DNA of 64,000 nucleotides from Streptomyces sp. BHT-5-2. Its GTDB lineage: Bacteria > Actinomycetota > Actinomycetes > Streptomycetales > Streptomycetaceae. Where the stretch lies: NCBI RefSeq assembly GCF_019774615.1, contig NZ_CP081496.1, forward strand, positions 6,138,001 to 6,202,000. The letters run 5' to 3'. Positions 1 through 8,665 of the stretch are shown here, in pieces. Within the stretch, counting starts at the first letter, position 1. The number at the start of each line of letters is the position of its first letter. Under the pieces are notes generated by a model. That model was given only the letters and a program-made list of their open reading frames with translations, had not been told where the DNA came from and made no database searches. The position numbers and the translations under genes are program-made.

Positions 1-42
1 GAAAGCCCCGTGCCGATTCCCCCGCGAAACCGGAGGTGAACG

Positions 43-1437
43 GTGACGAGGATCGGTGAATACGAGGAGCACCGGCTGGCGGTAGTGGACGACCCACTGC
101 GGACCGTGACCCGGCTGGCTGCCTCTGGCCACTTCGACCAGTACATGGTGTACGAGGACGGGGAGACCTACTCGTTCGCGGGCGGCGTCCTTGCCGAGAT
201 CAGCGTCTACCGCAACCGCCTGCACGTCCTCTTCGACGGCGCGACCGTGGCGGAGGAGGCACTGCACGATACGGCCGCCCGCGAACAGGTGCTGCGCAAG
301 GTCGCGCGGCATCTGTCCGCACTGCCGTTCCGCGGCTGGCGCGCCTACGGCTGGGCGGCGTTCGAGGCGAGCTACGCGCTGGCCGGCCTGGACCTCGAGG
401 ACGACGACACCCCGCTGCTCCAGCTGATGGTTCCCGCGACGGAGGTCAGGCTCACCGGCGGTGCGGCGCTGATGCGTACGGTGGGACCCGTTCCCGCGGA
501 GCTGCGCGCGATGGTGGCCGGCGGACCGGACTCGGGGCCGGCCGAGGCCGAAGGGCCCCGGCCCCTGCCCGTCGATGTCACGGCGGACGACGGCTACCGG
601 GAGGCGGTTGCCTCGGCCGTGCGGGACATTCGCGCGGGCAAGCTGCAGAAGGTCATCCTGTCCCGTGTCGTGCCGGTCGGCTTCCCGGTCGACCTGGTCT
701 CCACCTATGCGTACGGACGGCAGCACAACCGGCCGGCCCGTTCGTTCCTCCTGTCCTTCGGAGAACTGGCCGCGGCCGGATTCAGCCCCGAAACCGTGAC
801 CGAAGTGCGCGACGACCATGTCGCCACCCAACCGCTGGCTGGCACGCGGGCGCTCTCCGGAGAGGCCGAGCGGGACCGCAGGCTGCGCGAGGCGCTCCTG
901 ACCGACCCCAAGGAGGTCTACGAGCACGCCATTTCCGTGCAGACCTCGGTCAACGAACTGCGCACGGTCAGCAGGCCAGGAACGGTACGTGTGGAGGACT
1001 TCATGTCCGTCAAGGAGCGCGGCAGCGTCCAGCACCTCGCCTCCTCCGTGTCGGGGCGCCTCGCCACGGGCCACGATGCGTGGGACGCGCTGCGGGCCTG
1101 CTTCCCCGCCGTGACCGCCTCCGGCATACCGAAGGCCGCCGCGTACACCTGCATCCGGCGCCTTGAGACGCAGCCCCGCGGTCTCTACAGCGGGGTGGTG
1201 ATGACCGTCGACGCGAATGGCGACATGGATACCGCCCTCACGCTGCGGACCGTCTACCAGCGGCGTGGCCGGGCCTGGCTGCGGGCCGGTGCCGGAATCG
1301 TCGAGCAGTCCACGCCCGACCGAGAGTTCGAGGAGACCTGCGAGAAGCTCCGCTCCATCTCTCGCTGGCTGGTGCCCGCCGGATCCGCGGCGCCCGCTCC
1401 CGAAGTGTCCTTGTCTGCTCCAGCGATCGGCAGGTAG
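43..1437 (+). CDS. Salicylate synthase (chorismate-utilising, MbtI/Irp9/YbtS family)
   Basis: Predicted to convert chorismate via isochorismate to salicylate plus pyruvate, supplying the aryl starter unit of the cluster. The 464-residue length fits the family. Visible landmarks are the general-base lysine in KVILSR (Lys203), the general-acid glutamate in GFSPE (Glu250), GTRA (267-270), KEVYEHAISV (290-299) and the family-typical AVTASGIPK (about 356-364). The GTG start at 43 follows GGAGG at 32-36. It lies 8 bp upstream of the ketosynthase gene, so the two are almost certainly co-transcribed. Anthranilate or isochorismate synthase activity is less likely because the ASGIPK stretch is characteristic of salicylate synthases and because a salicylate-type AMP ligase follows. 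The family call is from motifs only; the product was not tested. Confidence 0.9.
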   Translation: MTRIGEYEEHRLAVVDDPLRTVTRLAASGHFDQYMVYEDGETYSFAGGVLAEISVYRNRLHVLFDGATVAEEALHDTAAREQVLRKVARHLSALPFRGWRAYGWAAFEASYALAGLDLEDDDTPLLQLMVPATEVRLTGGAALMRTVGPVPAELRAMVAGGPDSGPAEAEGPRPLPVDVTADDGYREAVASAVRDIRAGKLQKVILSRVVPVGFPVDLVSTYAYGRQHNRPARSFLLSFGELAAAGFSPETVTEVRDDHVATQPLAGTRALSGEAERDRRLREALLTDPKEVYEHAISVQTSVNELRTVSRPGTVRVEDFMSVKERGSVQHLASSVSGRLATGHDAWDALRACFPAVTASGIPKAAAYTCIRRLETQPRGLYSGVVMTVDANGDMDTALTLRTVYQRRGRAWLRAGAGIVEQSTPDREFEETCEKLRSISRWLVPAGSAAPAPEVSLSAPAIGR

Positions 1438-1445
1438 GTACGGCA

Positions 1446-3560
1446 ATGAAACGGGTTGTCATCACCGGCATCGGCATCATCTGCCCCAGCGGAAGCGGTG
1501 CCCGGGAATTCTGGCACCACAACACCGCGGGCACGACGTTTGTGCGCCACGAACCGGCCATGGCCCGGCTCGGCATGAAGGGCAGCTCCCACGCCCCCAT
1601 CCAGGATTTCGACCTCGCCGCGCACCACACCGAGGACGATGTGCGGACCCTGTCGCAGCTGAGCCGCTTCGTGCAGCTCTCCGTCTCGGCCGGCGCCATG
1701 GCGGCACGCGACGGGGGCCTGGAGGGCGCGACGTTCCGCCCCGAACGTGCGGGGGTGGTGTTCTCGTCGGCCATCGGCGGGACACCGGAATTCCAGGTGG
1801 CGTACGAGCAGTACAGCAACGACGGCACCCAGCCGCTGGTGCCGTTCCCGGAAGCTCATCCCTTCTACGACTCGGTCTTCCTCAACTACGCACCGTCCTG
1901 GCTCAGTGAACGCTACAAGCTGCACGGCCCGTGCAGCACCCTCACCACCGGATGCACCGCCGGTATCGATGCCCTGGGGCTGGCCTTCGACCAGGTCCGC
2001 TGGGGCGACGCCGACATCGTCCTGGCGGCGTCCGGCGAGGCTCCGTTGTCGGGACTGGCCTACGCGACCCTCGACGTCATCGGCTCCCTCGCCGTCGTCA
2101 ACGGTCCGCCGGAGACCGCTTCCCGCCCCTTCGACGCCCGGCGGGGAGGGTTCGTCCTCGGCGAGGCGGCCGCGGCCCTCGTGGTCGAGGAGTACGAGCA
2201 CGCCGTCGCCCGCGGCGCCACCGTCTATGCCGAAGTGCTCGGGTTCTCCAGCGCCAACAACGCGTTCCATATGAGCGACCTGGCATCGGACGGAGCGGCC
2301 ATGGCCACCGTGCTGAGCGGCGCGCTCGATGACGCTCAGGTGTCTCCGGAGGACATCGACTACGTCAACGCGCACGGAAGTTCCACACCGCAGAACGATG
2401 TCTTCGAGACGCAGGCCCTCAAGACGGCGCTGGGCCAAGCGCACGCGGCACGTACTCCCATCAGCTCCACCAAGTCCATGATCGGGCATTCGCTGTCGTC
2501 GGCGAGCATGGTCGGGGTCATCGCCACCATCGGTGCCCTGCGGCATTCGGTCGTTCCCCCGACCGCCAACTACGAGGTACCGGACCCGGCTTGCGACCTG
2601 GATTACGTGCCCAACAAGCCACGCGTCCATGACGCACGTACCGCACTGGTCAGCGCCAGCGGTTTCGGCGGCATCCATTCCTGCGCGGTGCTGAGGAGGT
2701 CCGACCAGGACCGGCCGGCCCGCCTCCCGTCCGCCGCACCCGGCGAGGGCAGCGCCGCTCCTACCGCCCCCACCCGGCGCTCCCTGCCCGTCACCGCGTC
2801 GACCACGCTGGTGCGCGGCACCGCCTCGGCCGAGACGCCGACCCTTCTCCTGATCCACGGTTTCGGCGGAACCGCCGCGCACTGGGAGCCGCTGATGGGG
2901 GCGCTGCCTCCCCGGTTTCACGCAGTCGCACTGGACCTGCCGGGGCACGGCACGCACCGCATGCCGGTGGACACCCCGCTGTCGGCTGTCCGGGCCTGCC
3001 TCGTCGACGCCTTGGAGCGCCTCGGCGTCACCGGCCCCGTGGTGCCGGTCGGGCACTCCCTCGGCGGTCTGGTCGCGCTGGACCTGGCCGGGGCGGAGCC
3101 GGACCGGGTACGGGGCGCGGCCGTCATCGGTTCCGCCGAACGCATCCGGCTGCACCCGGACCTCGTGGCGCAGGCGCTCTCCGGCAGCTGGGACCGCGCG
3201 TTCCTGGCCGGGTGCCTGCGCCGTCCGGATCACCCGCTCCGCGCCGGAAGGACCACGGTGGAGGTGGTGGCCGACGGGTTCGATGCCCTGCGGCTGCCGC
3301 GCGCCGACATCGACGTCTGGGGGCTGACCGGGGGGCTGCGGTCTCCTCTCCCGCAGGCTCCGGTGCTGAGCCTCATCGCCGGCGCGGACCGGGTGGTCTC
3401 CCCCCGCCGCAGCCGGGCCCTGGCCCACGCGGCGCCCCGCGGGAGCGCCCTCACCATCGAACATGCCGACCATTACGTGCACTTGGAGGACCCGGATCGG
3501 GTCGCGGCCATGCTGGCCGAGTACGTCGCCGGGCTCGCCGCTTCCGGAGGACGGCCATGA
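1446..3560 (+). CDS. Type II PKS ketosynthase (KS-alpha) fused to alpha/beta-hydrolase
   Basis: Condensing subunit of the minimal PKS. The N-terminal ~415 residues form a complete ketosynthase: nucleophile Cys170 in TTGCTAG, His310 in VNAHGSS, Lys343 and His348 in STKSMIGHS. A Pro/Ala-rich linker (about 420-460) joins it to an alpha/beta-hydrolase (about 465-704) with an intact triad: Ser538 in GHSLGG, Asp648 in AGADRVV and His676 in HADHYVHLEDP. Stand-alone KS-alpha proteins are about 420 residues, so the 704-residue length reflects the fusion. The hydrolase could act as an editing or releasing thioesterase or assist cyclisation; this is inference. The stop overlaps the start of the AMP ligase (ATGA). 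No frame break is visible in the linker, so this is one polypeptide. Confidence 0.9.
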   Translation: MKRVVITGIGIICPSGSGAREFWHHNTAGTTFVRHEPAMARLGMKGSSHAPIQDFDLAAHHTEDDVRTLSQLSRFVQLSVSAGAMAARDGGLEGATFRPERAGVVFSSAIGGTPEFQVAYEQYSNDGTQPLVPFPEAHPFYDSVFLNYAPSWLSERYKLHGPCSTLTTGCTAGIDALGLAFDQVRWGDADIVLAASGEAPLSGLAYATLDVIGSLAVVNGPPETASRPFDARRGGFVLGEAAAALVVEEYEHAVARGATVYAEVLGFSSANNAFHMSDLASDGAAMATVLSGALDDAQVSPEDIDYVNAHGSSTPQNDVFETQALKTALGQAHAARTPISSTKSMIGHSLSSASMVGVIATIGALRHSVVPPTANYEVPDPACDLDYVPNKPRVHDARTALVSASGFGGIHSCAVLRRSDQDRPARLPSAAPGEGSAAPTAPTRRSLPVTASTTLVRGTASAETPTLLLIHGFGGTAAHWEPLMGALPPRFHAVALDLPGHGTHRMPVDTPLSAVRACLVDALERLGVTGPVVPVGHSLGGLVALDLAGAEPDRVRGAAVIGSAERIRLHPDLVAQALSGSWDRAFLAGCLRRPDHPLRAGRTTVEVVADGFDALRLPRADIDVWGLTGGLRSPLPQAPVLSLIAGADRVVSPRRSRALAHAAPRGSALTIEHADHYVHLEDPDRVAAMLAEYVAGLAASGGRP

Positions 3561-5239
3561 ACGGTGACCTGGCCGTCTCCCGGTCCGAGCGGGAACGCCG
3601 TTACGCCGAACTGGGCTGCTGGCGCGACGTCCTGCTCGATGAGGCCGTCCTCGGCGACCCGGTGGCCCGGGGGGACCGTGTCGCGGTCGTCACCCGCGAG
3701 CGGCGGATCGGCTACCGCGAACTGGCAACGGCGGTGGACCGGGCGGCGTCGGGCTTCCGCTCCCTCGGTCTCAGGCCCGGGGACCGTGTGGCCGTACGGC
3801 TGGGGAACACCCTGGACATGCTTCTGGCCTTCCTGGGCCTGGTGCGTGGCGGGATGACCCCCGTCCTGATGCCGCCGGGTCTCGGGATCCGGGAAGTGGA
3901 CCATGTGGTGCGCACGACGCGCGCCCGCGCCCTGGTCAACCGTGACGTCGGCAGCGGCGCGGAGAGCCGTGCGCTGGTGCGCCATATGGCGGAGGACCAC
4001 CCGGATGTCCTGGTGTGCCTGGCCGCCGAGGGGCACCTGGCTCGGCATCGCACACCACCCGAAGGCGTCCTCCTGCTGGACGCCGTGCTGGTGGGCGGGG
4101 AGCCAGCGGGTACCCGGACGCTGGCATCGGCGACGGTCCGCGAGAGCGCGGACGTGGCCTTCTATCTGCTGTCTGGGGGCAGCACCGGGCTCCCCAAGGC
4201 GATTCCCCGTACGCACCGGGACTACGTCTGCAACCTCGAGGTCAGTGCCCGTCTCACGGAACTCGGCCCCAGGAGCACGTATCTGGCCGCGCTGCCCACC
4301 GCCCACAACTTCGTTCTCGGCTGCCCCGGTGTCCTGGGAACGCTTGCCGCCGGCGGCACCGTCGTCCTGGGTTCTCCCTCGCTCGGACGTGTGGTGCGGG
4401 ACATCGAGCAGGAGCGCGTCACCATCACCGCGCTTGTCCCCGGCCTGGCACGGCTCCTGCCGGAGCACGCCACCGACCTCTCCAGCCTGGAGGTACTCCA
4501 GGTGGGCGGGGCCCGGCTCTACGAACCGGATGCGCGCCGCCTCATCAGTGCCCTGCCGGGACGTCTCCAGCAGGTGTTCGGCATGGCGGAAGGACTGCTC
4601 AATTTCACGCGGCTCGACGACCCGGACGACGTCGTGGCGACGACCCAGGGCAGGCCCGCCTCCTCCGCCGACGAATGGTTCCTCGCCGATGGGTCCGGAA
4701 GCCCGCTGCCGGCCGGGCAGGAGGGTGAACTGCTTGTCAGGGGCCCGTACACGATCGGCGGCTACCTCGCGCCAGAGGAGGTGAACCGGTCCTCCTTCAC
4801 CGCCGACGGCTTCTACCGCACCGGCGATATCGTCCGCCTACACGAGTCGGGCAACTTCGTGGTCGTCGGGCGCCGCAAGGACTTTGTGAACCGCGGCGGC
4901 GAGAAGGTGTCCGCGTCCGAGCTGGAAACGGTCCTGGCCGACTGCGGCGCGCTGGCCGCCTCCGCGGTCGTCCCCGTGCCCGACGATCTGCACGGAGAGG
5001 TCGTCTGCGTGGCGGCGGTGCCGGCCTCCGGAACCGCCGTCGACCTCCACACGGTGCGGGACTTCATGCTCAGCCGGGGCATCGCCCGCTACAAGCTTCC
5101 CGAACACCTCGTCCTCTGCGAGCGGCTGCCGGTGACCGCGGTCGGAAAGATCGACCGGGTCGCCCTGGCCGAACAGGCACGCGAGCAGGTGCTGCCCGCC
5201 CCCGGGGTGCCTCAAGACGCCGACTCCACCACTCCCTGA
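3557..5239 (+). CDS. Aryl (salicylate)-AMP ligase, DhbE/EntE type
   Basis: ANL-superfamily adenylating enzyme of 560 residues, predicted to activate salicylate as the acyl-adenylate and load it on an ACP or CoA. Visible are the P-loop-like LSGGSTGLPKAIPRTH, the substrate-pocket stretch LPTAHNF, QQVFGMAEG, the hinge motif GRRKDFVNRGGEKVSASE and the C-terminal catalytic lysine in VGKIDRV. The ATG at 3557 overlaps the ketosynthase-hydrolase stop (ATGA) and is preceded by CCGGAGG. Salicylate as substrate is inferred from the adjacent salicylate synthase. No aryl-carrier domain is present in the window, so the acceptor is either the lone ACP (7928-8185), CoA, or a carrier encoded elsewhere. Confidence 0.88.
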   Translation: MNGDLAVSRSERERRYAELGCWRDVLLDEAVLGDPVARGDRVAVVTRERRIGYRELATAVDRAASGFRSLGLRPGDRVAVRLGNTLDMLLAFLGLVRGGMTPVLMPPGLGIREVDHVVRTTRARALVNRDVGSGAESRALVRHMAEDHPDVLVCLAAEGHLARHRTPPEGVLLLDAVLVGGEPAGTRTLASATVRESADVAFYLLSGGSTGLPKAIPRTHRDYVCNLEVSARLTELGPRSTYLAALPTAHNFVLGCPGVLGTLAAGGTVVLGSPSLGRVVRDIEQERVTITALVPGLARLLPEHATDLSSLEVLQVGGARLYEPDARRLISALPGRLQQVFGMAEGLLNFTRLDDPDDVVATTQGRPASSADEWFLADGSGSPLPAGQEGELLVRGPYTIGGYLAPEEVNRSSFTADGFYRTGDIVRLHESGNFVVVGRRKDFVNRGGEKVSASELETVLADCGALAASAVVPVPDDLHGEVVCVAAVPASGTAVDLHTVRDFMLSRGIARYKLPEHLVLCERLPVTAVGKIDRVALAEQAREQVLPAPGVPQDADSTTP

Positions 5240-5267
5240 ACCCACCACCGACCGGAAGGCACGTGCG

Positions 5268-5732
5268 ATGGCCGCGCACACTGACAACGAGATTGTGATC
5301 GACGCCCCCTTCACCACCGTCTGGAGCATCGCCAACGATGTGACGAACTGGCCGGACCTCTTCGACGGCGCTTACGCCTCGGCTGAGATCCTGCAGGGTG
5401 ACGAGAGGCGGTTGACCTTTCGCCTGACCACCGAGCCCGAGGACGACGGCAAGCAGTACAGCTGGGTCTCGGAGCGCGTCATGGACCGGGACGAGGGCAC
5501 GGTCAGTGCCCGGAGGATCGAGAACGGGCCGTTCCTCTACATGCACATATTCCAGTCCTTCGAGACGCTGCCCGGCGGCAGCACCAAGGTCCGCTGGGTC
5601 CAGGACTTCGAGGTGCTGCCGGAAGTGCCGTACGACGACGCGTGGTTCGCCAACCGCATCAACAAGAACTGCCAGCGCGAACTCGTGCGCCACAAGGAAT
5701 ACATCGAGGCGCGCGCCGGCGGCCGGCAGTGA
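5268..5732 (+). CDS. Polyketide aromatase/cyclase, SRPBCC (START-like) single domain
   Basis: Protein of 154 residues in the TcmN-N/WhiE-ORFVI/ZhuI-like family that directs first-ring folding, cyclisation and aromatisation of a poly-beta-ketone. Family features are the early IDAPFTTVWSIANDVTNWPDLF segment (split here as IDAPFTTVW and NDVTNWPDLF), FEVLPEVPYDD and a C-terminal helix ending in HKEYIEARA. ATG at 5268 follows GGAAGG. Its stop overlaps the next gene (GTGA). A second, divergent SRPBCC protein is encoded at 8666-9121, so the pathway probably has two dedicated single-domain cyclases rather than one didomain enzyme. Regiospecificity cannot be read from the sequence. Confidence 0.85.
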   Translation: MAAHTDNEIVIDAPFTTVWSIANDVTNWPDLFDGAYASAEILQGDERRLTFRLTTEPEDDGKQYSWVSERVMDRDEGTVSARRIENGPFLYMHIFQSFETLPGGSTKVRWVQDFEVLPEVPYDDAWFANRINKNCQRELVRHKEYIEARAGGRQ

Positions 5733-6610
5733 GCGGCCCGGCCACGGGCCGTGCCGTGGACGCGCAGCGGACGGTTGACCTCGGCGACGGGGCCTTCGCG
5801 GTGGTCAACGGCGACGGCGGGATGGGACTGTCCAACTCGACGGTCCTGGTGGACGACGGACGGGCCGTGGTGATCGACACCATGCTGCTCCCGCGCATGA
5901 ACGCCCGCACGCGCGAGGAACTGCGGGCCAGGAACACCACCGCCGAGCTGATCCTCAACACCCATCAGCACGTCGACCACATGGGAGGCAACGGCGCATT
6001 CCCCGGAGTGCGAGCGGTGGCGCCCGAAGGGGCCGCGGCGGCGCTGCGCCGAATGGCCGAGGACACCGCCTTCCTGCCCCGCTTGATGCCCGCCTTCGCG
6101 CCCGAGCTGACGGACCTCGAACTGCGGCTCCCGGAACCGGTGGACCCCGAAGCCCTGGTGCTTCCGCACGAGGCACGGGCCCTGGTCTTCGAGAACGCGC
6201 ACAGCATCGTGGACCTCGCCGTCTGGCTTCCCGGACAGCGGTTGCTGGTGGCCGGCGACCTCTGCTTCCACGGGGTCACCCCGCTCGCCCGGCACGGCAG
6301 CGTCGCCGGGTGGATCGGCGCACTCGACCGGCTGATCGACCTGGAACCGTCCGTCGTCGTCCCGGGGCACGGCGAGGTGACCGGCCCGCACGTCCTCCAC
6401 GTACTGCGCGACTACCTCCAGAGGCTGTGGTCGGCAGCGTGCCGGGCGGTCGAGGAAGGAGCCACCGCGGCTGACACGGCGGCGGTGGCTGACAACTTCG
6501 ATGCCGGGCCGGTCGCGGAATGGGGTGAGCCGCAGCGGACGTCCTTGAATCTGCGCGTGGCTCTGGGCGAGCTCACCGGCGATCCGCTCCCGCTCGGACC
6601 GCCACGGTGA
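5729..6610 (+). CDS. MBL-fold metallo-hydrolase, ActIV-like polyketide cyclase candidate
   Basis: Metallo-beta-lactamase-fold protein of 293 residues with the zinc-binding signature HQHVDH inside LNTHQHVDHMGGNG, a downstream GDLCFHG metal ligand region and VVPGHGE near the C terminus. MBL-fold proteins in type II PKS clusters (ActIV is the classic case) act as late-ring cyclases or thioesterases, so this is a candidate for second- or third-ring closure or chain release. GTG at 5729 overlaps the stop of the upstream cyclase, indicating translational coupling. It may also be an unrelated hydrolase, but its position inside the minimal-PKS operon favours a role in assembly. Confidence 0.8.
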   Translation: MSGPATGRAVDAQRTVDLGDGAFAVVNGDGGMGLSNSTVLVDDGRAVVIDTMLLPRMNARTREELRARNTTAELILNTHQHVDHMGGNGAFPGVRAVAPEGAAAALRRMAEDTAFLPRLMPAFAPELTDLELRLPEPVDPEALVLPHEARALVFENAHSIVDLAVWLPGQRLLVAGDLCFHGVTPLARHGSVAGWIGALDRLIDLEPSVVVPGHGEVTGPHVLHVLRDYLQRLWSAACRAVEEGATAADTAAVADNFDAGPVAEWGEPQRTSLNLRVALGELTGDPLPLGPPR

Positions 6611-6671
6611 TGCCACGGACGCACCCGTTCTGGGCCCAGCCGCTGGGTGAGCCCGGCAAGACAGGAGGATC

Positions 6672-7931
6672 ATGAGCAACAACAGCGGCGGCCCGTCCCC
6701 CCGTGCCCGACGCGTCGTTGTCACCGGCATCGGTGTCGTCAATCCGCTCGCCACCGGCACGGAGCCCTTCTGGGAGGCCGTCCTCGCCAAGAAGACCGCG
6801 ATCGGCGCGATCAGCCGTTTCGATGCCGACGGGCTGCCAGTCCATCTGTCCGCCGAAGTGGCCGGCTTCCGGGCTACCGACCATGTGCCCCGTCGGCTGG
6901 TGGTCAAGAGCGACCTCTTCGCGCACTACGCCATGGCGGCCGCCGGGCAAGCGCTGGCCGACGCCAGCTTCGACACCGAGCCGTTCGATCCGTTCCGCAC
7001 GGGCATCAGCTTCGGCAACAACAGCGGTGGGTGGGAGCTGTGCGAACGCGGCTTCCGCGAGTACTACCAGCAGCATCCGACCATGATCAATCCCTGGCAG
7101 GCGACCGCGTGGTTCCCCACCGCCGCCCAGGGGTTCGTGAGTATCCGTTACGGCATCCGCGGCTTCAGCAAGAGCTTCGCGGCGGACCGCGCCAGCGGCG
7201 CCTGCGGCCTGCTGCACGGCATGCGAAGCATCCTGAGAGGGCGCAACGACGTCGTGCTGGCGGGCGGCGCAGAAGCACCACTGACCCGTCTGGGCATGGC
7301 GGCCCATGTCACCACCGGTGACCTGAGCCGCGCCTCGGCCGCGGAGGACGGCTACCTGCCCTTCGACGGCGAGCGCGCCGGACTGGTCCTGGGCGAGGGC
7401 GCCACCGTCCTGGTCTTGGAGGAACGCGAGCACGCGCTTCGCCGCGGGGCCCGGGTGCTCGGTGAACTCGCCTCCGCCGAACAGCGCACGGCCGCTCCGG
7501 ACGAACCGGACGGAGCGGCCGCCGCGCTCACCGCAGCGCTGCATGCGGCGGACCGGGCACCCCAGGACGTCGACGTCGTCTTCGCCGAGGGCGCCGGCTC
7601 CGCCGAGAGCGACGCCACCGAGGCCCGTGCCCTGGCCCGGGTATTCGGTGAGGGTTGCGTACCGGTGACGGTTCCCAAGGCTGGTTACGGCCATCAGTAC
7701 GGAGCCAGCGCCGCGACGGAACTCGTCTGTGCGGCTCTGTCCCTCAGGGACGGAGCCCTCCCGCCCACACCGGGCACTCGAACGGTCGACGAGCGGTGCG
7801 CCGTCGACCTGGTGACCGAGACTCGCCCCCGGGCCGTCAGCACCACCGTCGTCCACTCCCGTTCCCGGGAAGGGACGAACGTGGCGATGGTGCTGACGGC
7901 TCCGGACCGACACGACCGGAGGGTCGCATGA
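6672..7931 (+). CDS. Chain-length factor (KS-beta)
   Basis: Ketosynthase-fold partner of KS-alpha, 419 residues, expected to form the KS-CLF heterodimer that sets chain length. Typical features are VVVTGIGVVNPLATG at the N terminus, QATAWFPTAAQGFVSIRYGIRG and AGYGHQYGAS near the C terminus. The nucleophile is lost: in the segment KSFAADRASGACG the position aligned with the KS-alpha cysteine is Arg173, where CLFs usually carry Gln or another residue. The two catalytic histidine regions are also degenerate (FAEGAGSAES in place of NAHG-type). ATG at 6672 follows AGGAGG. Its stop overlaps the ACP start. The Arg replacement is an alignment by eye and should be confirmed structurally. Confidence 0.88.
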   Translation: MSNNSGGPSPRARRVVVTGIGVVNPLATGTEPFWEAVLAKKTAIGAISRFDADGLPVHLSAEVAGFRATDHVPRRLVVKSDLFAHYAMAAAGQALADASFDTEPFDPFRTGISFGNNSGGWELCERGFREYYQQHPTMINPWQATAWFPTAAQGFVSIRYGIRGFSKSFAADRASGACGLLHGMRSILRGRNDVVLAGGAEAPLTRLGMAAHVTTGDLSRASAAEDGYLPFDGERAGLVLGEGATVLVLEEREHALRRGARVLGELASAEQRTAAPDEPDGAAAALTAALHAADRAPQDVDVVFAEGAGSAESDATEARALARVFGEGCVPVTVPKAGYGHQYGASAATELVCAALSLRDGALPPTPGTRTVDERCAVDLVTETRPRAVSTTVVHSRSREGTNVAMVLTAPDRHDRRVA

Positions 7932-8185
7932 CGTACTACACCGCAGTGCGCGGAGCAATTTCCGCGCTGGGTTTTGAGGATGACCAGATCCTGCCCGAAG
8001 CACGGCTGCGCGGAGACCTCGAACTGGACTCCACGGAGCTGGTCGAGGTGTCCCTGCAACTCCAGCGGGACCTCGGCATCGAAGTGAAGCTCGAGCTGGC
8101 GGACGACCTCACCATCGCGGACGTCTGCCGCATCGTGGAAGAGGCCGGACAGACGACGAGCGATGCCGGGCAGCAGGCCGGCTGA
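7928..8185 (+). CDS. Acyl carrier protein of the type II PKS
   Basis: An 85-residue ACP. The phosphopantetheine attachment serine is Ser35 in LELDSTELVEV, a variant of the usual DSL motif with Thr in place of Leu. The predicted helix pattern and acidic helix II (LVEVSLQLQRDLGIEV) fit type II PKS carriers. ATG at 7928 overlaps the CLF stop (ATGA), giving the canonical KS-CLF-ACP set although KS and CLF are separated by four genes. The 3' end overlaps the following phosphopantetheinyl transferase gene by 23 bp. It is the only carrier protein seen in the window, so it may have to receive both malonyl and salicyl units. Confidence 0.93.
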   Translation: MTYYTAVRGAISALGFEDDQILPEARLRGDLELDSTELVEVSLQLQRDLGIEVKLELADDLTIADVCRIVEEAGQTTSDAGQQAG

Positions 8186-8639
8186 AGCACGGGTCGTGGG
8201 CATCGGCGTCGACATCGTCGATCTCACGCGCATGGCGCGCTTCCTGCACCGGTACCCGGACCGCTCCCTGCGGATGATCCTGGGCGGCGCCGAACTCGCA
8301 CAGGTGCGGTGTTCCCCCTCCCCGGCCGTCCGGTTGGGCATCAGCTTCGGCACCAAGGAGGCATGCGGAAAGGCCCTGGGTACCGGGCTGGCCGGCCTCG
8401 CCTGGACCGATATCGAAGCCGGCGTCGAGTCCGTCATCGCGGGCGATGCGGACGGGGAGGTCGGGGACGACGGGTGGGCCGTGCGGGAGGTCGGCGTTGC
8501 GCTGCACGGCGCCGCCCGGAACCGGGCCGCCCGACTCGGCATCGAGCGGTGGGCAGCGCGGGCGTGGCCTCTGCGGCCAGGTGCGCTGATGGTCTGCGCC
8601 TTCGCCACCACCGGCAGCGCGGCTGGGACAACGAACTGA
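8163..8639 (+). CDS. Holo-ACP synthase (AcpS-type phosphopantetheinyl transferase)
   Basis: A 158-residue AcpS-family enzyme that would transfer 4'-phosphopantetheine from CoA to the cluster ACP. Mg2+/CoA-binding landmarks are VGIGVDIVDLTRM (Asp in GVDIVD) and the FGTKEACGKALG motif with the conserved Lys-Glu pair. The start at ATG 8163 lies inside the ACP gene; a GTG at 8194 is an alternative giving a shorter N terminus. Primary-metabolism AcpS is normally encoded elsewhere in the genome, so a copy overlapping the ACP gene suggests a dedicated activator. The sequence ends in a short C-terminal extension after the usual AcpS core. Confidence 0.85.
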   Translation: MPGSRPAEARVVGIGVDIVDLTRMARFLHRYPDRSLRMILGGAELAQVRCSPSPAVRLGISFGTKEACGKALGTGLAGLAWTDIEAGVESVIAGDADGEVGDDGWAVREVGVALHGAARNRAARLGIERWAARAWPLRPGALMVCAFATTGSAAGTTN

Positions 8640-8665
8640 CGTGATGAGAGGAAAGGCAAGAATCC

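Noticed and set aside
1254..3482. A 742-codon open frame antisense to the ketosynthase-hydrolase gene
   Set aside because: It is the mirror of a strongly coding gene with all catalytic motifs. Its translation is low-complexity Arg/Gly/His-rich with no domain. Such long antisense frames are expected at this GC content.
43..5239. Siderophore (mycobactin-like) pathway from salicylate synthase and AMP ligase
   Set aside because: No NRPS modules, aryl carrier or hydroxamate genes are present, while a full type II PKS follows in the same operon.
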